Assembly (NCBI GenBank): GCA_964545875.1
Contig: CAZJHH010000001.1
Span: forward strand, 186,001-250,000
DNA length: 64,000 nucleotides
Direction of reading: 5' to 3'
Source: DAIPKP01 sp964545875
GTDB lineage: Bacteria > Synergistota > Synergistia > Synergistales > Aminiphilaceae
Made by a program: the position numbers and the translations under genes. Each line of letters opens with the position of its first letter. Position 1 is the stretch's first letter. This document shows positions 8,019 through 16,700 of this stretch, piece after piece. The notes under the pieces were generated by a model. It saw only the letters and a program-made list of their open reading frames with translations, had not been told where the DNA came from and searched no databases.

Positions 8019-9002
8019 ATGAAACGAGTAGCATTGTTCTGTACGGTGGCGTTGTTGGCGGTAGTTTTGGGAGTATCCTGTGCTTCTGCGGCGAAGGTGC
8101 TCAAACTTGGTCACATTGCGGATCCTTCGAACCCCTATGCCATGGGGGCCCAGAAGTTTGCGGATCTCGTGGCGGAAAAGAGCGGCGGGGAAATTGAGGT
8201 TCAGGTATTCCCCAGCAGCCAGCTGGGAAGCCAGAGAGATTTGGTGGAAGGCCTCACCTTCGGTACCGTGGACGTGGTTCTTACGGGAACCGCCGTGTTG
8301 GGGAACTTTTTGCCCGAGATCGCGGTCTTCGATCTTCCCTTCATCTTCCGGGATCGCCAGCATGCCTTCAAGGCTCTCGATACCATTGGTATGGAGATGA
8401 GCCCCAAGCTGGAGCCCCAGGGAATGAAGATCCTCTGCTACATGGAGAACGGCATTCGCAACATGACGAACAGCGTCCGTCCCGTCAAGGGCCCCGAAGA
8501 TATGAAGGGCCTCAAGATTCGCGTGATGGAGCAGCCCGTGTACATCGAGATGATGAAGGCCCTCGGCGCAAGCCCCACCCCCATGGCTTTCAGCGAACTC
8601 TTCACCTCTCTTCAGAAAGGGGTTATCGACGGTCAGGAAAACCCCGCGGCTCACATCTACACCAAGCGGTTCTTCGAGGTGCAGAAATACATCTCCAAAA
8701 CCGAGCATACCTATGCGGCGGAGCCTGTGTTGATCAGCCTTATCGCCTGGAACGCCCTTACTCCGGAGCAGCAGCAGATTGTCCAGGAGGCCGCCGACGA
8801 GGCCCGGGACTGGCAGCGTCAGCTCGCCATGGATGAAGAATCCGGATTCTGGGAGAAGATCGCCGAAAGCGGCAAGTGCGAGATCCTCGAAGCTGACGAG
8901 ATCGATCGGGAGGGTTTCAAGAAAGCCACCGCCAAGGTCTGGGAGATGATGGAGAGCCGTTTGGGCAAGGAGAATATCGAAAGAGTCGTCAATACGCAGT
9001 AA
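8019..9002 (+). CDS. dctP: TRAP transporter solute-binding protein, DctP family
   Basis: A 327-residue periplasmic receptor of a TRAP system, delivering a carboxylate to DctQM. An N-terminal signal peptide ends near SCASA, giving a mature start at AKVLKLGH. Family features include FPSSQLGS, DLPFIFRDRQHA and GLKIRVM, which carries the Arg that salt-bridges the substrate carboxylate. The start ATG follows AAGGAGG with a long 11-nt spacer, and a GGGC-GAAA-GCCC hairpin at 7980-7991 lies just before it. It is the first gene of the dctPQM operon and lies 145 bp downstream of malic enzyme. The substrate is unproven; malate or another C4 acid is suggested only by the neighbour. Confidence 0.92.
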   Translation: MKRVALFCTVALLAVVLGVSCASAAKVLKLGHIADPSNPYAMGAQKFADLVAEKSGGEIEVQVFPSSQLGSQRDLVEGLTFGTVDVVLTGTAVLGNFLPEIAVFDLPFIFRDRQHAFKALDTIGMEMSPKLEPQGMKILCYMENGIRNMTNSVRPVKGPEDMKGLKIRVMEQPVYIEMMKALGASPTPMAFSELFTSLQKGVIDGQENPAAHIYTKRFFEVQKYISKTEHTYAAEPVLISLIAWNALTPEQQQIVQEAADEARDWQRQLAMDEESGFWEKIAESGKCEILEADEIDREGFKKATAKVWEMMESRLGKENIERVVNTQ

Positions 9003-9073
9003 GATCCATCATTCTCGTTCCTTCTACGGAGATACAGGAAAGCATCCCTTTTCTCTAACACACACCACAACAT

Positions 9074-9097
9074 CTGCGGGGGCTCTTGCCCCCGCAG
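9074..9097 (+). promoter_or_regulatory. Intercistronic stem-loop dctP/dctQ
   Basis: CTGCGGGGGC (9074-9083), a 4-nt loop TCTT, and its complement (9088-9097) lie in the 116-bp gap after dctP. No U-tract follows. Such hairpins usually protect the binding-protein mRNA or partially terminate, giving more receptor than permease. Confidence 0.6.
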
Positions 9098-9118
9098 CAC
9101 TCTCTAGGAGGTGGCCCT

Positions 9119-9616
9119 ATGGGGCAGATGCTGACGTTTATTGACGGGCTTCTGCGGAAGATCGTCGTTTTTGCCATAGGACTCATGCTGTCCATTATCT
9201 TTCTTCAAGTAGTTCTGCGCTACGCCTTCCACTTTACCTTTTCTTTCTCCGAGGAGCTTGCCCGGTATCTTTTCGTATGGACCGTCTTTCTGTGCATCCC
9301 CGTGGTGGCTAAAGAGGGAGGACATATGGCGGTGGGAGCCATTACCGAACGGGTTCAGGGATTCTGGCTCAAGGTGTGCCGGATCGCGGGGGGACTTCTC
9401 ACGCTTCTTTTTTCGGGAATCTTTCTCTGGCAGGGCCTTCGCATGGTGCGTCTCACCCAGTACCAAACCTCTCCCGCCCTGGGAATTAAGATGTCCTATG
9501 TTTATCTTTCCATTCCCATAGGAGCGGCGGTACTTTTCCTCATAACCCTGATGGGACTTATCCAGGTTCTGCGGAACCGGAGCGATGCGGAACCTTCCGA
9601 GGGGGGGCGTGCCTGA
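9119..9616 (+). CDS. dctQ: TRAP transporter small permease, DctQ
   Basis: A 165-residue inner-membrane protein with four predicted helices and the DctQ signature FSEELARYLFVWTVF followed by KEGGHMAVG. It bridges receptor and large permease in Na+-coupled organic-acid uptake. The start is ATG at 9119 after AGGAGG (9106-9111). An in-frame ATG 33 nt upstream lies inside the hairpin region and has no ribosome site. The stop overlaps the dctM start (TGATG). Confidence 0.9.
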   Translation: MGQMLTFIDGLLRKIVVFAIGLMLSIIFLQVVLRYAFHFTFSFSEELARYLFVWTVFLCIPVVAKEGGHMAVGAITERVQGFWLKVCRIAGGLLTLLFSGIFLWQGLRMVRLTQYQTSPALGIKMSYVYLSIPIGAAVLFLITLMGLIQVLRNRSDAEPSEGGRA

Positions 9617-10896
9617 TGGTAACCTGGGTAATATTGAGCGTCTTTATCGGGGTACTTCTGGTGGGAGCTCCCATCGGGGTGGCTCTGGCTCTCTCCTCGG
9701 GGGCGGTGCTCTACTTTATGCTACATATTCCTCTTGTGGTGGTGACCCAGCGCATGTTCACCTCGGTGGATTCCTTTTCCTATATGGCGGTGCCCTTCTT
9801 CATGCTTGCCGGGGCCTTCATGTCCGCGGGAGGCGTGACCAAGCGCATCGTGAACTTTGCCAGCTGTCTTGTGGGTGCCATGGCGGGAGGTCTCGCCCAG
9901 GTGGTGGCGGTGTCGGGAATGTTCTTCGCCGCCCTTTCGGGATCCTCCGCGGCTACTACCGCCGCCATCGGTTCCGCCATGATCGACGAGATGGAGGAGC
10001 GGGGATATCACAAGGCCTTCGCCGCCGCCGTGGTGGCCGCAGCGGGTACTGTGGGTATCGTCATTCCTCCCAGCATTACCATGGTAGTCTACGGAGTGGT
10101 GGCGGAATGTTCCATTGGCGATCTTTTCCTTGCGGGATTCATTCCGGGGATCATCATGGGGCTTTCCATGTGCGTGGTGAACTACTTCATCGCCAAGAAA
10201 CGGGGTTACCGGGGCAAGGAAGCCACCGCTCCCGGCGAGACCTGGCGAACCTTCAAGGAATGTTTCTGGGCACTTCTCATGCCCGCCATCATAATCGGGG
10301 GTATCTACGGGGGAATCTTCACTCCTACGGAATCCGCAGCGGTGGCGGCGGTGTACGGAGCCTTCATCGGCATGTTCGTCTACAGGGAGCTGAAGTGGAA
10401 GGATATTCCCAGGGTGCTTCTCAAGGCCGCCATGAGCACCACCATGATTATGTTCGTGGTGGGAGGGGCCAACGTCTTCGGATGGATTCTCACCAACGCC
10501 CAGGTGCCCCACAAGCTGGGAGCCCTCTTCGCCAGCATCACCTCCAGCCCGGTGGTTTTCCTTATTCTGGTGAACCTCATGCTTCTCTTCCTGGGAACCC
10601 TCATCAACGCCTCGGCGGCGGTGGTCATCGTCACTCCCATTCTGCTTCCCGTGGCGCTGAGCATGGGCATCGATCCCATCTTCTTCGGGGCCATCATGGT
10701 GGTGAACCTTGCCATCGGGTGCATTACCCCTCCGGTGGGGCTCGATCTTTTCGTGGTCTCCAGCATTACGGGCATTTCCATCGACCGGGTGATCAAGGAG
10801 ATCATGCCCTATCTCCTGGTGCTCCTGGGAGTGCTCCTCTTTCTTACCTACTTCCCGGCGGTTACCCTTTTGCTTCCCAATCTTCTGGGGGGCTAG
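9616..10896 (+). CDS. dctM: TRAP transporter large permease, DctM
   Basis: A 426-residue, about 12-helix transport subunit of the TRAP system. Typical DctM sequence is present: AVPFFMLAGAFMSAGG, the first hairpin SGSSAATTAAIG, then VIPPSITMVVYG and FTPTESAAVA. The second half carries GTLINASAAVVIVTPILLP and GCITPPVGLDLF. It starts within the dctQ stop codon and ends the operon; a terminator follows at 11007-11046. Confidence 0.92.
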   Translation: MVTWVILSVFIGVLLVGAPIGVALALSSGAVLYFMLHIPLVVVTQRMFTSVDSFSYMAVPFFMLAGAFMSAGGVTKRIVNFASCLVGAMAGGLAQVVAVSGMFFAALSGSSAATTAAIGSAMIDEMEERGYHKAFAAAVVAAAGTVGIVIPPSITMVVYGVVAECSIGDLFLAGFIPGIIMGLSMCVVNYFIAKKRGYRGKEATAPGETWRTFKECFWALLMPAIIIGGIYGGIFTPTESAAVAAVYGAFIGMFVYRELKWKDIPRVLLKAAMSTTMIMFVVGGANVFGWILTNAQVPHKLGALFASITSSPVVFLILVNLMLLFLGTLINASAAVVIVTPILLPVALSMGIDPIFFGAIMVVNLAIGCITPPVGLDLFVVSSITGISIDRVIKEIMPYLLVLLGVLLFLTYFPAVTLLLPNLLGG

Positions 10897-11006
10897 AGAA
10901 GGGCGGTGGGCCACGTTTTCAGGTTCTATCGCGGTTTTAGGGAGTATGGTGCATAAAACCCTCCGCCGGAGGTGCTCTCGGTTATCAAACCGCAAAGGAT
11001 ACAGCC

Positions 11007-11046
11007 ACGGGAGGAAGCCTCATGAGGCTTCCTCCCGTCGGTTTTT
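11007..11046 (+). terminator. Terminator of the dctPQM operon
   Basis: A perfect 32-bp palindrome at 11007-11038 (14-bp stem with a CATG loop, arm ACGGGAGGAAGCCT) is followed on the plus strand by CGG and six T. It also abuts the stop codon of the convergent gene at 11047. Confidence 0.85.
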
Positions 11047-11481
11047 TCAGGCGTACTGTTTGAGGAATTCGAAAATTTTTTCCCGCAGGGCCTCCCGAAC
11101 CACTCTCGTTCGGGCCAGGCGTTCTTCCTCGGTGCCCGTGAAGGTGCTCGGGTCGTCCAGAGGCCAGTGATGCTGAGTTTCCGCATCGGGAAACACGGGA
11201 CAGGCCCCGGCCCTGCCTTCCTCGCATACGGTGATGACGTGTTCGAAGCCGTCTTCTTCCTTCAGCAAATCCTCCATGCTCTTCACCCGGTTTTTCGAAA
11301 TGTCGATGCCGATTTCCCGCATTACCGCCACGGCGTAGGGATTCAATTCCAATCCGGCGATGATTCCCGCACTGTACACCTCGAAGGTGTCCTCGGCGAT
11401 GGATTTGAGTATGCCCTCCGCCATCTGGCTTCGAGCGGTGTTTTGCACGCAAACGAACAGAACCCTCTCTTTCATGTACAC
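11047..11481 (-). CDS. arsC: Thioredoxin-type arsenate reductase / LMW phosphatase fold protein
   Basis: A 144-residue protein of the low-molecular-weight phosphatase fold. The N-terminal P-loop CVQNTARSQMAEG (CX5R followed by Ser) is the arsenate-reductase version. A second pair of cysteines, in TVCEEGRAGACPVFP, matches the redox-relay segment of thioredoxin-coupled ArsC, followed by HHWPLDDPS. It would reduce arsenate to arsenite in the cytoplasm. The start is ambiguous: GTG at 11481 has GGGGG 5 nt upstream, ATG at 11475 has it 11 nt upstream. A -10 TATAAT lies on the minus strand at 11522-11517. No arsenite pump or ArsR is adjacent, so the role is inferred from family alone. Confidence 0.83.
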   Translation of the reverse strand: MYMKERVLFVCVQNTARSQMAEGILKSIAEDTFEVYSAGIIAGLELNPYAVAVMREIGIDISKNRVKSMEDLLKEEDGFEHVITVCEEGRAGACPVFPDAETQHHWPLDDPSTFTGTEEERLARTRVVREALREKIFEFLKQYA

Positions 11482-11650
11482 GCGTTCCCCCTTCGGAATC
11501 CAGATTCTCTCGGGCCATTATAGCGAATCTTTCGTTTCTGGGGGTTGTCGTACCACTGAAATACGATATTCACAAAGTTTTTTGCGTTTTCCGGTCTTCT
11601 CATGAGCGAGAAGGATCTCTTTGCGTGCTCGCAGAGGCTCTTGTGTGTAG

Positions 11651-12913
11651 CTACATGATCCGCCGGTCGAAAACCCGGGGGGTTTTTTTCATGCTCCGTT
11701 CCAGAGATCCGTGGGGTACCAGATCTATCCGGGGGGATACGGAAAGAAAGGTTTTCATCTGCCGCCGAAGATCCTCTTCCAGGGAATTTCCCCCGGCTCC
11801 CGGAGCGCATTCCGCCTGAAGGGTCATGTAATCCCGCCCTTCCCGGGTTTCCAGAAGAATCCGGAACTCGCTTCCCATGCCGGGTACCGCCGCGAGAACC
11901 TTTTCTACCGCTCCGGGGAAAACGTTGACTCCCCGGAAGCTGATCATGTCGTCCACCCGTCCGGCTATCCTGGAGATTCGAGGAAAGGGGGAACCGCAGG
12001 GGCAGGGTTCCGGAAGAAGCCGGGCCAGGTCTCCCGTGCGGTAGCGGATGAGAGGCAGGGCCTCCTTGCAGAGGGTTGTGATGGTCACTTCTCCGAGTTC
12101 TCCGGGCTTCACGGGATTTCCCGTTTCCATATCCAGGATTTCGAAGTAAAAGATATCGTTCCAGTAGTGAAGCCCCTCCTGGCGGGGACACTCAATGGCG
12201 ATGCCCGGACCGTAGGTTTCGGTCATGCCGTAAATGTCGTAGGTGGGAGCTCCCAGATGATTTTCGATAATCCTCCGGCGCTGTTCTCCCCACTGTTCCG
12301 CTCCGAGCACCGCCCCCTGAAGTTCGAGAAAGGGTTTCTCCTTTCGAAGGGCTTCCCCCAGAAGAAGAGCGAAGGAGGCCGTGCCGATCACCACGTCGGG
12401 TTTCATGCGCCGGATAATGCGGAACTGTGCCTCCAGGGGAATGGGCCCCGTGGGAACCGCACAGGCTCCGATGGCTTCCACTCCCGCCTGGAATCCCACG
12501 CCTGCGGTCCAGAGGCCGAACCCCGGCGTGACGAGTACCCGGTTTCCCGGGGTCACTCCCGCCATGCGGAGGGATCGAGCCATAATTCGGGTAAAGGTGG
12601 CCACGTCCTCCGCGGAGTAGGGAACGATCACGGGATCTCCCGTGGTGCCCGAGGTGCTGTGAATGCGCACCACCTCCTCTTGGGGAACGCAGCAAAGCTC
12701 GAAGGGATCGTCTCTGCGCAGAAAACTTTTGGTCAGAAAGGGAAGTTTCTGAAAATCTTCGAGGGAATCTATTTCGTTCCCCGAAGAGATATTCAGGTGG
12801 GAGCGGAACCGGGGGTTTGCAAGAGCCCGGTTCACGGCTCCCTGAATGCGCCGGAGGGTAATGGAAGAAAGAAGCTCTCGGGATTTCTCGGTTACGGCCT
12901 GGTGCGTTTTCAT
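11651..12913 (-). CDS. paaK: Arylacetate (phenylacetate-type) CoA ligase under Trp attenuation
   Basis: A 420-residue adenylate-forming ligase of the PaaK family, making arylacetyl-CoA from an arylacetate, ATP and CoA. Seen: the phosphate loop STSGTTGDP, the region around GAEQWGEQRR, YDIYGMTETYGPG, the PaaK-type hinge YRTGDLARLL, a Cys-rich PCPCGSPFPRI segment and the C-terminal ISFRGVNVFPGAVE. The start is ATG at 12913 with GAGGAGG upstream. The 5' region holds a promoter, a leader peptide with three Trp codons and an attenuator, so expression should rise when charged tRNA-Trp is scarce. That implies an anabolic role, for example activating indoleacetate for reductive carboxylation to indolepyruvate and then Trp, as known for arylacetate salvage in some anaerobes. 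Indoleacetate as substrate is inference. Confidence 0.88.
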   Translation of the reverse strand: MKTHQAVTEKSRELLSSITLRRIQGAVNRALANPRFRSHLNISSGNEIDSLEDFQKLPFLTKSFLRRDDPFELCCVPQEEVVRIHSTSGTTGDPVIVPYSAEDVATFTRIMARSLRMAGVTPGNRVLVTPGFGLWTAGVGFQAGVEAIGACAVPTGPIPLEAQFRIIRRMKPDVVIGTASFALLLGEALRKEKPFLELQGAVLGAEQWGEQRRRIIENHLGAPTYDIYGMTETYGPGIAIECPRQEGLHYWNDIFYFEILDMETGNPVKPGELGEVTITTLCKEALPLIRYRTGDLARLLPEPCPCGSPFPRISRIAGRVDDMISFRGVNVFPGAVEKVLAAVPGMGSEFRILLETREGRDYMTLQAECAPGAGGNSLEEDLRRQMKTFLSVSPRIDLVPHGSLERSMKKTPRVFDRRIM

Positions 12914-13045
12914 ATCTCGACTCCTCCTCAACGTTTTCTCGTCTGGTTTCAATCTCGTCTGAACTATTTCCGAAAAGAGCACGTTCCGTTTCGGATTTCC
13001 TGAAAAAGCTCTTTCCTCACCTCCCCGGGCATATTCGGGCAATAC

Positions 13046-13095
13046 AAAAGCGGCGAAGAGCCCTGTCCGATGCAGGCCCTTCGCCGCCGGTTTTT
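13046..13095 (-). terminator. Second stem-loop between attenuator and paaK
   Basis: GCGGCGAAG (minus strand, 13087-13079) pairs with CTTCGCCGC (13058-13050), followed by four U on the minus strand; the plus strand also has five T at 13091-13095. It lies downstream of the attenuator and upstream of paaK, so read-through transcripts meet it. It could be a second attenuator or a terminator for plus-strand transcripts. Confidence 0.55.
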
Positions 13096-13110
13096 CCGTA
13101 CGGAGAATAT

Positions 13111-13214
13111 AAAAAGGGCCCCGGAAGAAGATTTTTCTCCACCGGGGCCCTGGTTTTCCTAAGTTCTTGGGGAACCACAAAAGACCTTACCGGTGGAGAC
13201 GGGGCCACCACCAG
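13111..13214 (-). promoter_or_regulatory. Tryptophan transcription attenuator
   Basis: Four segments in the classical order on the minus strand. Segment 1, CTGGTGG (13214-13208), covers the Trp codons and pairs with CCACCGG (13196-13190) of segment 2. Segment 2, TCTCCACCGG (13199-13190), pairs perfectly over 10 bp with CCGGTGGAGA (13145-13136), forming an antiterminator. The latter overlaps segment 3, AGGGCCCCGG (13151-13142), which pairs over 10 bp with CCGGGGCCCT (13124-13115), followed by five U: an intrinsic terminator. The leader stop codon follows segment 2 directly, so a ribosome that finishes would cover segments 1-2 and allow termination, while one stalled on Trp codons frees segment 2. 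Confidence 0.85.
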
Positions 13215-13267
13215 CAAAGCTGCGCATTATGGATAAAAGATTGCGAACGAAACGGTCTTTTTCCCAT
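13187..13267 (-). CDS. Leader peptide with three consecutive Trp codons
   Basis: A 26-codon reading frame starting at ATG 13267-13265, with ribosome site GAGGGAG 6 nt upstream, ending at TAA 13189-13187. Its C-terminus reads AQLCWWWPRLHR; the three TGG codons occupy 13213-13205. It lies 48 nt downstream of the -10 box, and the attenuator stems begin at its Trp codons. This is the arrangement of TrpL-type leader peptides, whose translation rather than product matters. Trp is rare elsewhere, so a run of three in a short frame at exactly this place is unlikely to be chance. Confidence 0.85.
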   Translation of the reverse strand: MGKRPFRSQSFIHNAQLCWWWPRLHR

Positions 13268-13314
13268 GATTTTCTCCCTCATTGTACTTTGCAGAGATGC
13301 AAAACTTAGGAGAG

Positions 13315-13343
13315 AGAATACTCGCCCGAAAAGGGCTTGTCAA
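13315..13343 (-). promoter_or_regulatory. Promoter of the leader-paaK transcript
   Basis: Minus strand: -35 TTGACA (13343-13338), 17-bp spacer, -10 TATTCT (13320-13315). Predicted transcription start is near 13308, giving a 5' UTR of about 40 nt before the leader peptide. The spacer contains GCCC-TTTTC-GGGC, a possible operator half-site pair. Confidence 0.75.
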
Positions 13344-13556
13344 GGCACAGTTCGAAGCCGAATTTTTTTGGCGGATCGTTAAAAATTTTAAAAAAACATG
13401 GCGTTGTGGTGTTTCGGATAAATGCGTTGCAGTCCGTGAGACTTGCAATGCCCTGCTTGGCACATCTTTATACGGAGAGGTTGCGAGACGAAAAGGGTCT
13501 TTCACAAGCAGGCACCGATTTTTAATGCCTTGGTCCTATCGTAGTATTGAAATATC
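13344..13556. other. Intergenic stretch without a recognisable gene
   Basis: A locally AT-rich gap (poly-T and poly-A tracts near 13361-13396) between the divergent paaK leader and the giant secreted protein. Short open frames exist on both strands but none has a ribosome site plus recognisable similarity. Nothing further can be supported. Confidence 0.5.
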
Positions 13557-13587
13557 TTGACTTTGCCATGGTGTTAAGGTTTATACT
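13557..13587 (+). promoter_or_regulatory. Possible promoter of the giant secreted protein gene
   Basis: TTGACT (13557-13562) and TATACT (13582-13587) separated by 19 bp, longer than ideal. Predicted start near 13594 gives a leader of about 150 nt. Confidence 0.45.
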
Positions 13588-13640
13588 GCCAAAAGGTATT
13601 CTTTATGAAAAAACGAGGAGGGAGATACGGGAAATTTCGA

Positions 13641-13715
13641 TGAACGCTTTCGAAGGAAAGGGGTTTTGCTCTTGTGCCTCTTTGCCTGTAAAAGGAAGAG
13701 CGGGGTAACGGTTCA
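13641..13715 (+). promoter_or_regulatory. Structured 5' leader, possible RNA element
   Basis: The leader can fold as a three-way junction: closing helix TGAAC (13641-13645) with GTTCA (13711-13715), hairpin CTTTC-GAAG-GAAAG (13647-13660), and helix GCTCTT (13668-13673) with AAGAGC (13696-13701), leaving GGGGT-containing single strands at the junction. It does not match a riboswitch class I can name. It could be coincidental folding. Confidence 0.35.
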
Positions 13716-13743
13716 TGGCGAAAATTTAGAGAGAAGGAAGACC

Positions 13744-16700
13744 ATGACAAGAGGGCTAATGGGTATTCTCGGAGATCACAGCAGAAGCGGAAAGCTTTTC
13801 CTGCCGTACCGAAGAAGTCTGTTATTTGGAATGATGCTTTTTCTGTTTTTGATTCCTTTATCGGCCATGGCGACGGAGGATCACATCCAGCCCCTGGGCT
13901 CGGGATACGAGAACGTGATCGTTCCGAAATACCGGGGCTGGATTTCCTTTATGGATACCGACTACGGCCTCAAAAGCTTCCGGGGGCAGTCGGATACTCT
14001 GGAAGCGGATCTCTCCAGGTATTATGGCGTGGATATGAAGGTTTCCGCCGCGGGAGATCTGGGAGTGAACGGTACCGATGATAGCAAAGTATTTTCCCAG
14101 ACCCAGGCCTTCGGTGTGGTTCCTCAGACCCGGACCCTGGATCAGGATTTCATGGGGATGACCACCTTCAAGAACGTACCCACGGGAGTTTTCTGCACCT
14201 CCTATCTGACGAAGCTGGATGACGACGGAGACGAAACGGAATTCTGGATGGAGCTTACCGGGCGTTCCGAGGCCACCGGAGAGGTGGTTCGCATCGGCCG
14301 GGTTAAGATCAGCGGCATCTATCGACCCTACTTCAAGTACAAGTTCAATGCGGATTTGCAGCATAAGGACGCCCCCTCTCTCGATCGAAACGTGGCCCAC
14401 GATATGGTGGCCTGGGATTGGAACCAGGACGGCTATACGGACTGGGTGGTAAGCTATCTCACGAACCCCAAGGGAGAGGCGAGCTGGGAGAACATGAAAA
14501 TCGCCCTTCTCTTCGTGGATGGCCGTTCTCTTTATGATGCCTGCAATGGCACTGACACTGTCCGGGCTTGGCAGGATAAGGATCATTTTATCGAATTCAC
14601 CACGGGGGGCGACGTGTACGGCGGACTGACAGCTGTCAAGCCGCCGAACAGCATTCGTGCCGCCCTGGGAGATATGAACGGAGATGGCAATCCCGAGGTG
14701 GCGGTCTACTACACCAAGGTACAGGGATCTGATATCGACGAGGATGACGATCACTACAATCACTTGAAGATTGTAAATATATCCTACAACGGCAGCGATG
14801 CCCCCGAATGGTCCTGGTTCTACGAGGATGATTCGGACGTGGGTATGTGGAGCCGGCAGTACGACAGCCTTACCGTAACCCTGGGTGATCTCGATGGGGA
14901 TGGTTTCGACGAGATGGTGACGCTCCACAGCCGATCCCAGGCGTTGTATCTCCACATTTTTAAAGTGGTGGATGGCAAGGTGAAGAGAGTTGTGAATGAG
15001 GAGGTGGGAACCACCTCGGAATTGGCGGGCAAGTCCACCCCCGCCGTGGAGGCGGCCGTCGCCGATCTGGATGGGGATGGATTCAACGAACTGGTGTACG
15101 TTCATACCGAATCGGATCACGCTACCAGGCTTCGTATCAAGATTCAGAAATGGCCCGTGGCGGACGGGGTGGTGGTTCTTTCCGGAGGAGGAACGCAATA
15201 CAGTTACAAGCTTACCGATCTCGACGACGACTGGCGCATGGACAGCGATCACGCCCGATTTTCTCTGGCTACGGGAATGTTCACCTATCCCGAGACGGAA
15301 GTTCTTTCCGATCAGATCGGCCTGGTCTCCACCCTGGACGGATCTTCCGGCAAAAACGGCCTCCGGTGGGGTTTCTTCACCTGGAATGCCTCGTCGGGGC
15401 TGAAGCTCGTGGCCAAAGGAACCAAGGCGGACGCTCAGCTGGGCTGCAACGTGGTGCCCTTTATGGTTCCTGCGGATCTGGACGACGACAGCATGGTTCT
15501 CGGGGAACCCACGGGTTTCACCGTGTACGACAATATCGAGCCGGTGTTCATTATCCAGGCTCCCCCTCGTCACTGGGATTCCGTGACGGTGGGAGGAGAG
15601 GCGAAAATTATGGATGCCTTCGCGGTGCTCAACGGCTATTCTACCGCTCTGACCGGCAAGACCACCGACGCCCAGGGAGAGAGCACCACCAAGACAAGTT
15701 CCGGAAACTGGGGTGCCTCGGCGGGGGTTACCGTGTCGAAGGTCCATCACCGCAAGGACAGTACGCCGATTCTCACCACGGGGCTGAAATATGCGGGAAC
15801 TGCAGCCTCGAAAAATACCAATGGCGAAACGGTGACCACCAGCGTGAGCCTTTCCGCCACGGCGCAGTACGACGACCAGATCTACTATCGGGCGAATACC
15901 CACGACGTGTGGCGCTATCCCGTGCTTGCCCCCGCATCCCAGGCTTTCGTGACGGACGGAGATACCACCTACCGCAAATACGTGCAGTTCATCGTTCCCC
16001 AGGTGATCGAATCGAGTTTCGTTCCCACCGCGGGCAAGGAAGTGGACTGGTACGAACCCTGGCACAATGGGTTGAACCTTTTCTCCTATCCCCGGAATCT
16101 GGAGCAGACCCGGGACTTTCCTCAGGGAGCGTCCAGCAAACCCGACGACGATTTCTGGAAGGATATCAACGGCCTTGTTCTCGCGAAAAGCACGGGGCAG
16201 ATTATGGGGAACGTGGACAGCACCCAGGCGAACTTCACCATGGAGATCAAAGAACATGAGGAAGACCTCAAGTCTCTCAAAAACACCATCTCCGCTTACG
16301 CGAATCTTAATTTTCCCTCCCGGGGTAAATTCATTTCGGTGACGGGTAACTTCAGTCTGAACGGGGATTACTCCTACGGAACGGATACCATCACCACCTC
16401 GGATAAAAGCCGGCTCGGGGGCATTACCGTCTCCTGGCCCGGGGTTTCGAGCTACGTAAGTCCTTCGGGTTTGACTCCCTCGGATCAGCAGTTCACCGTG
16501 GATGCCGCCATCTACACCAGCGATGCCGGAGTGGTTTCCTTCGCCTACGCCGTGTCGAGCCTCTACAAAAAGTATTCCGCTCTCTGGGGTGACACGTCTC
16601 CCTACAACACCACCGCAGACCCCGCCCTCAACCTTCCGCGCCAGTGGGTCATCAACGGAGGGAAGTGGCAGGCAAATCCCTTCCCCGGTGATGCGACCCG

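Noticed and set aside
7933..8022. 29-codon frame overlapping the dctP start, a possible leader peptide
   Set aside because: Poor ribosome-site spacing, no repeated regulatory codon and no terminator/antiterminator pair.
13282..13560. Short open frames on both strands between the paaK leader and the secreted protein, one with a vaguely HicA-like KILKKHG stretch
   Set aside because: They overlap the paaK promoter, lack ribosome sites, and the HicA resemblance ends after a few residues.
13641..13740. c-di-GMP-I (GEMM) riboswitch, suggested by AGCGGGGTAACGG
   Set aside because: The obligatory GACGCAAAGCC-type half is missing and helix order differs; kept only as an unassigned structured leader.
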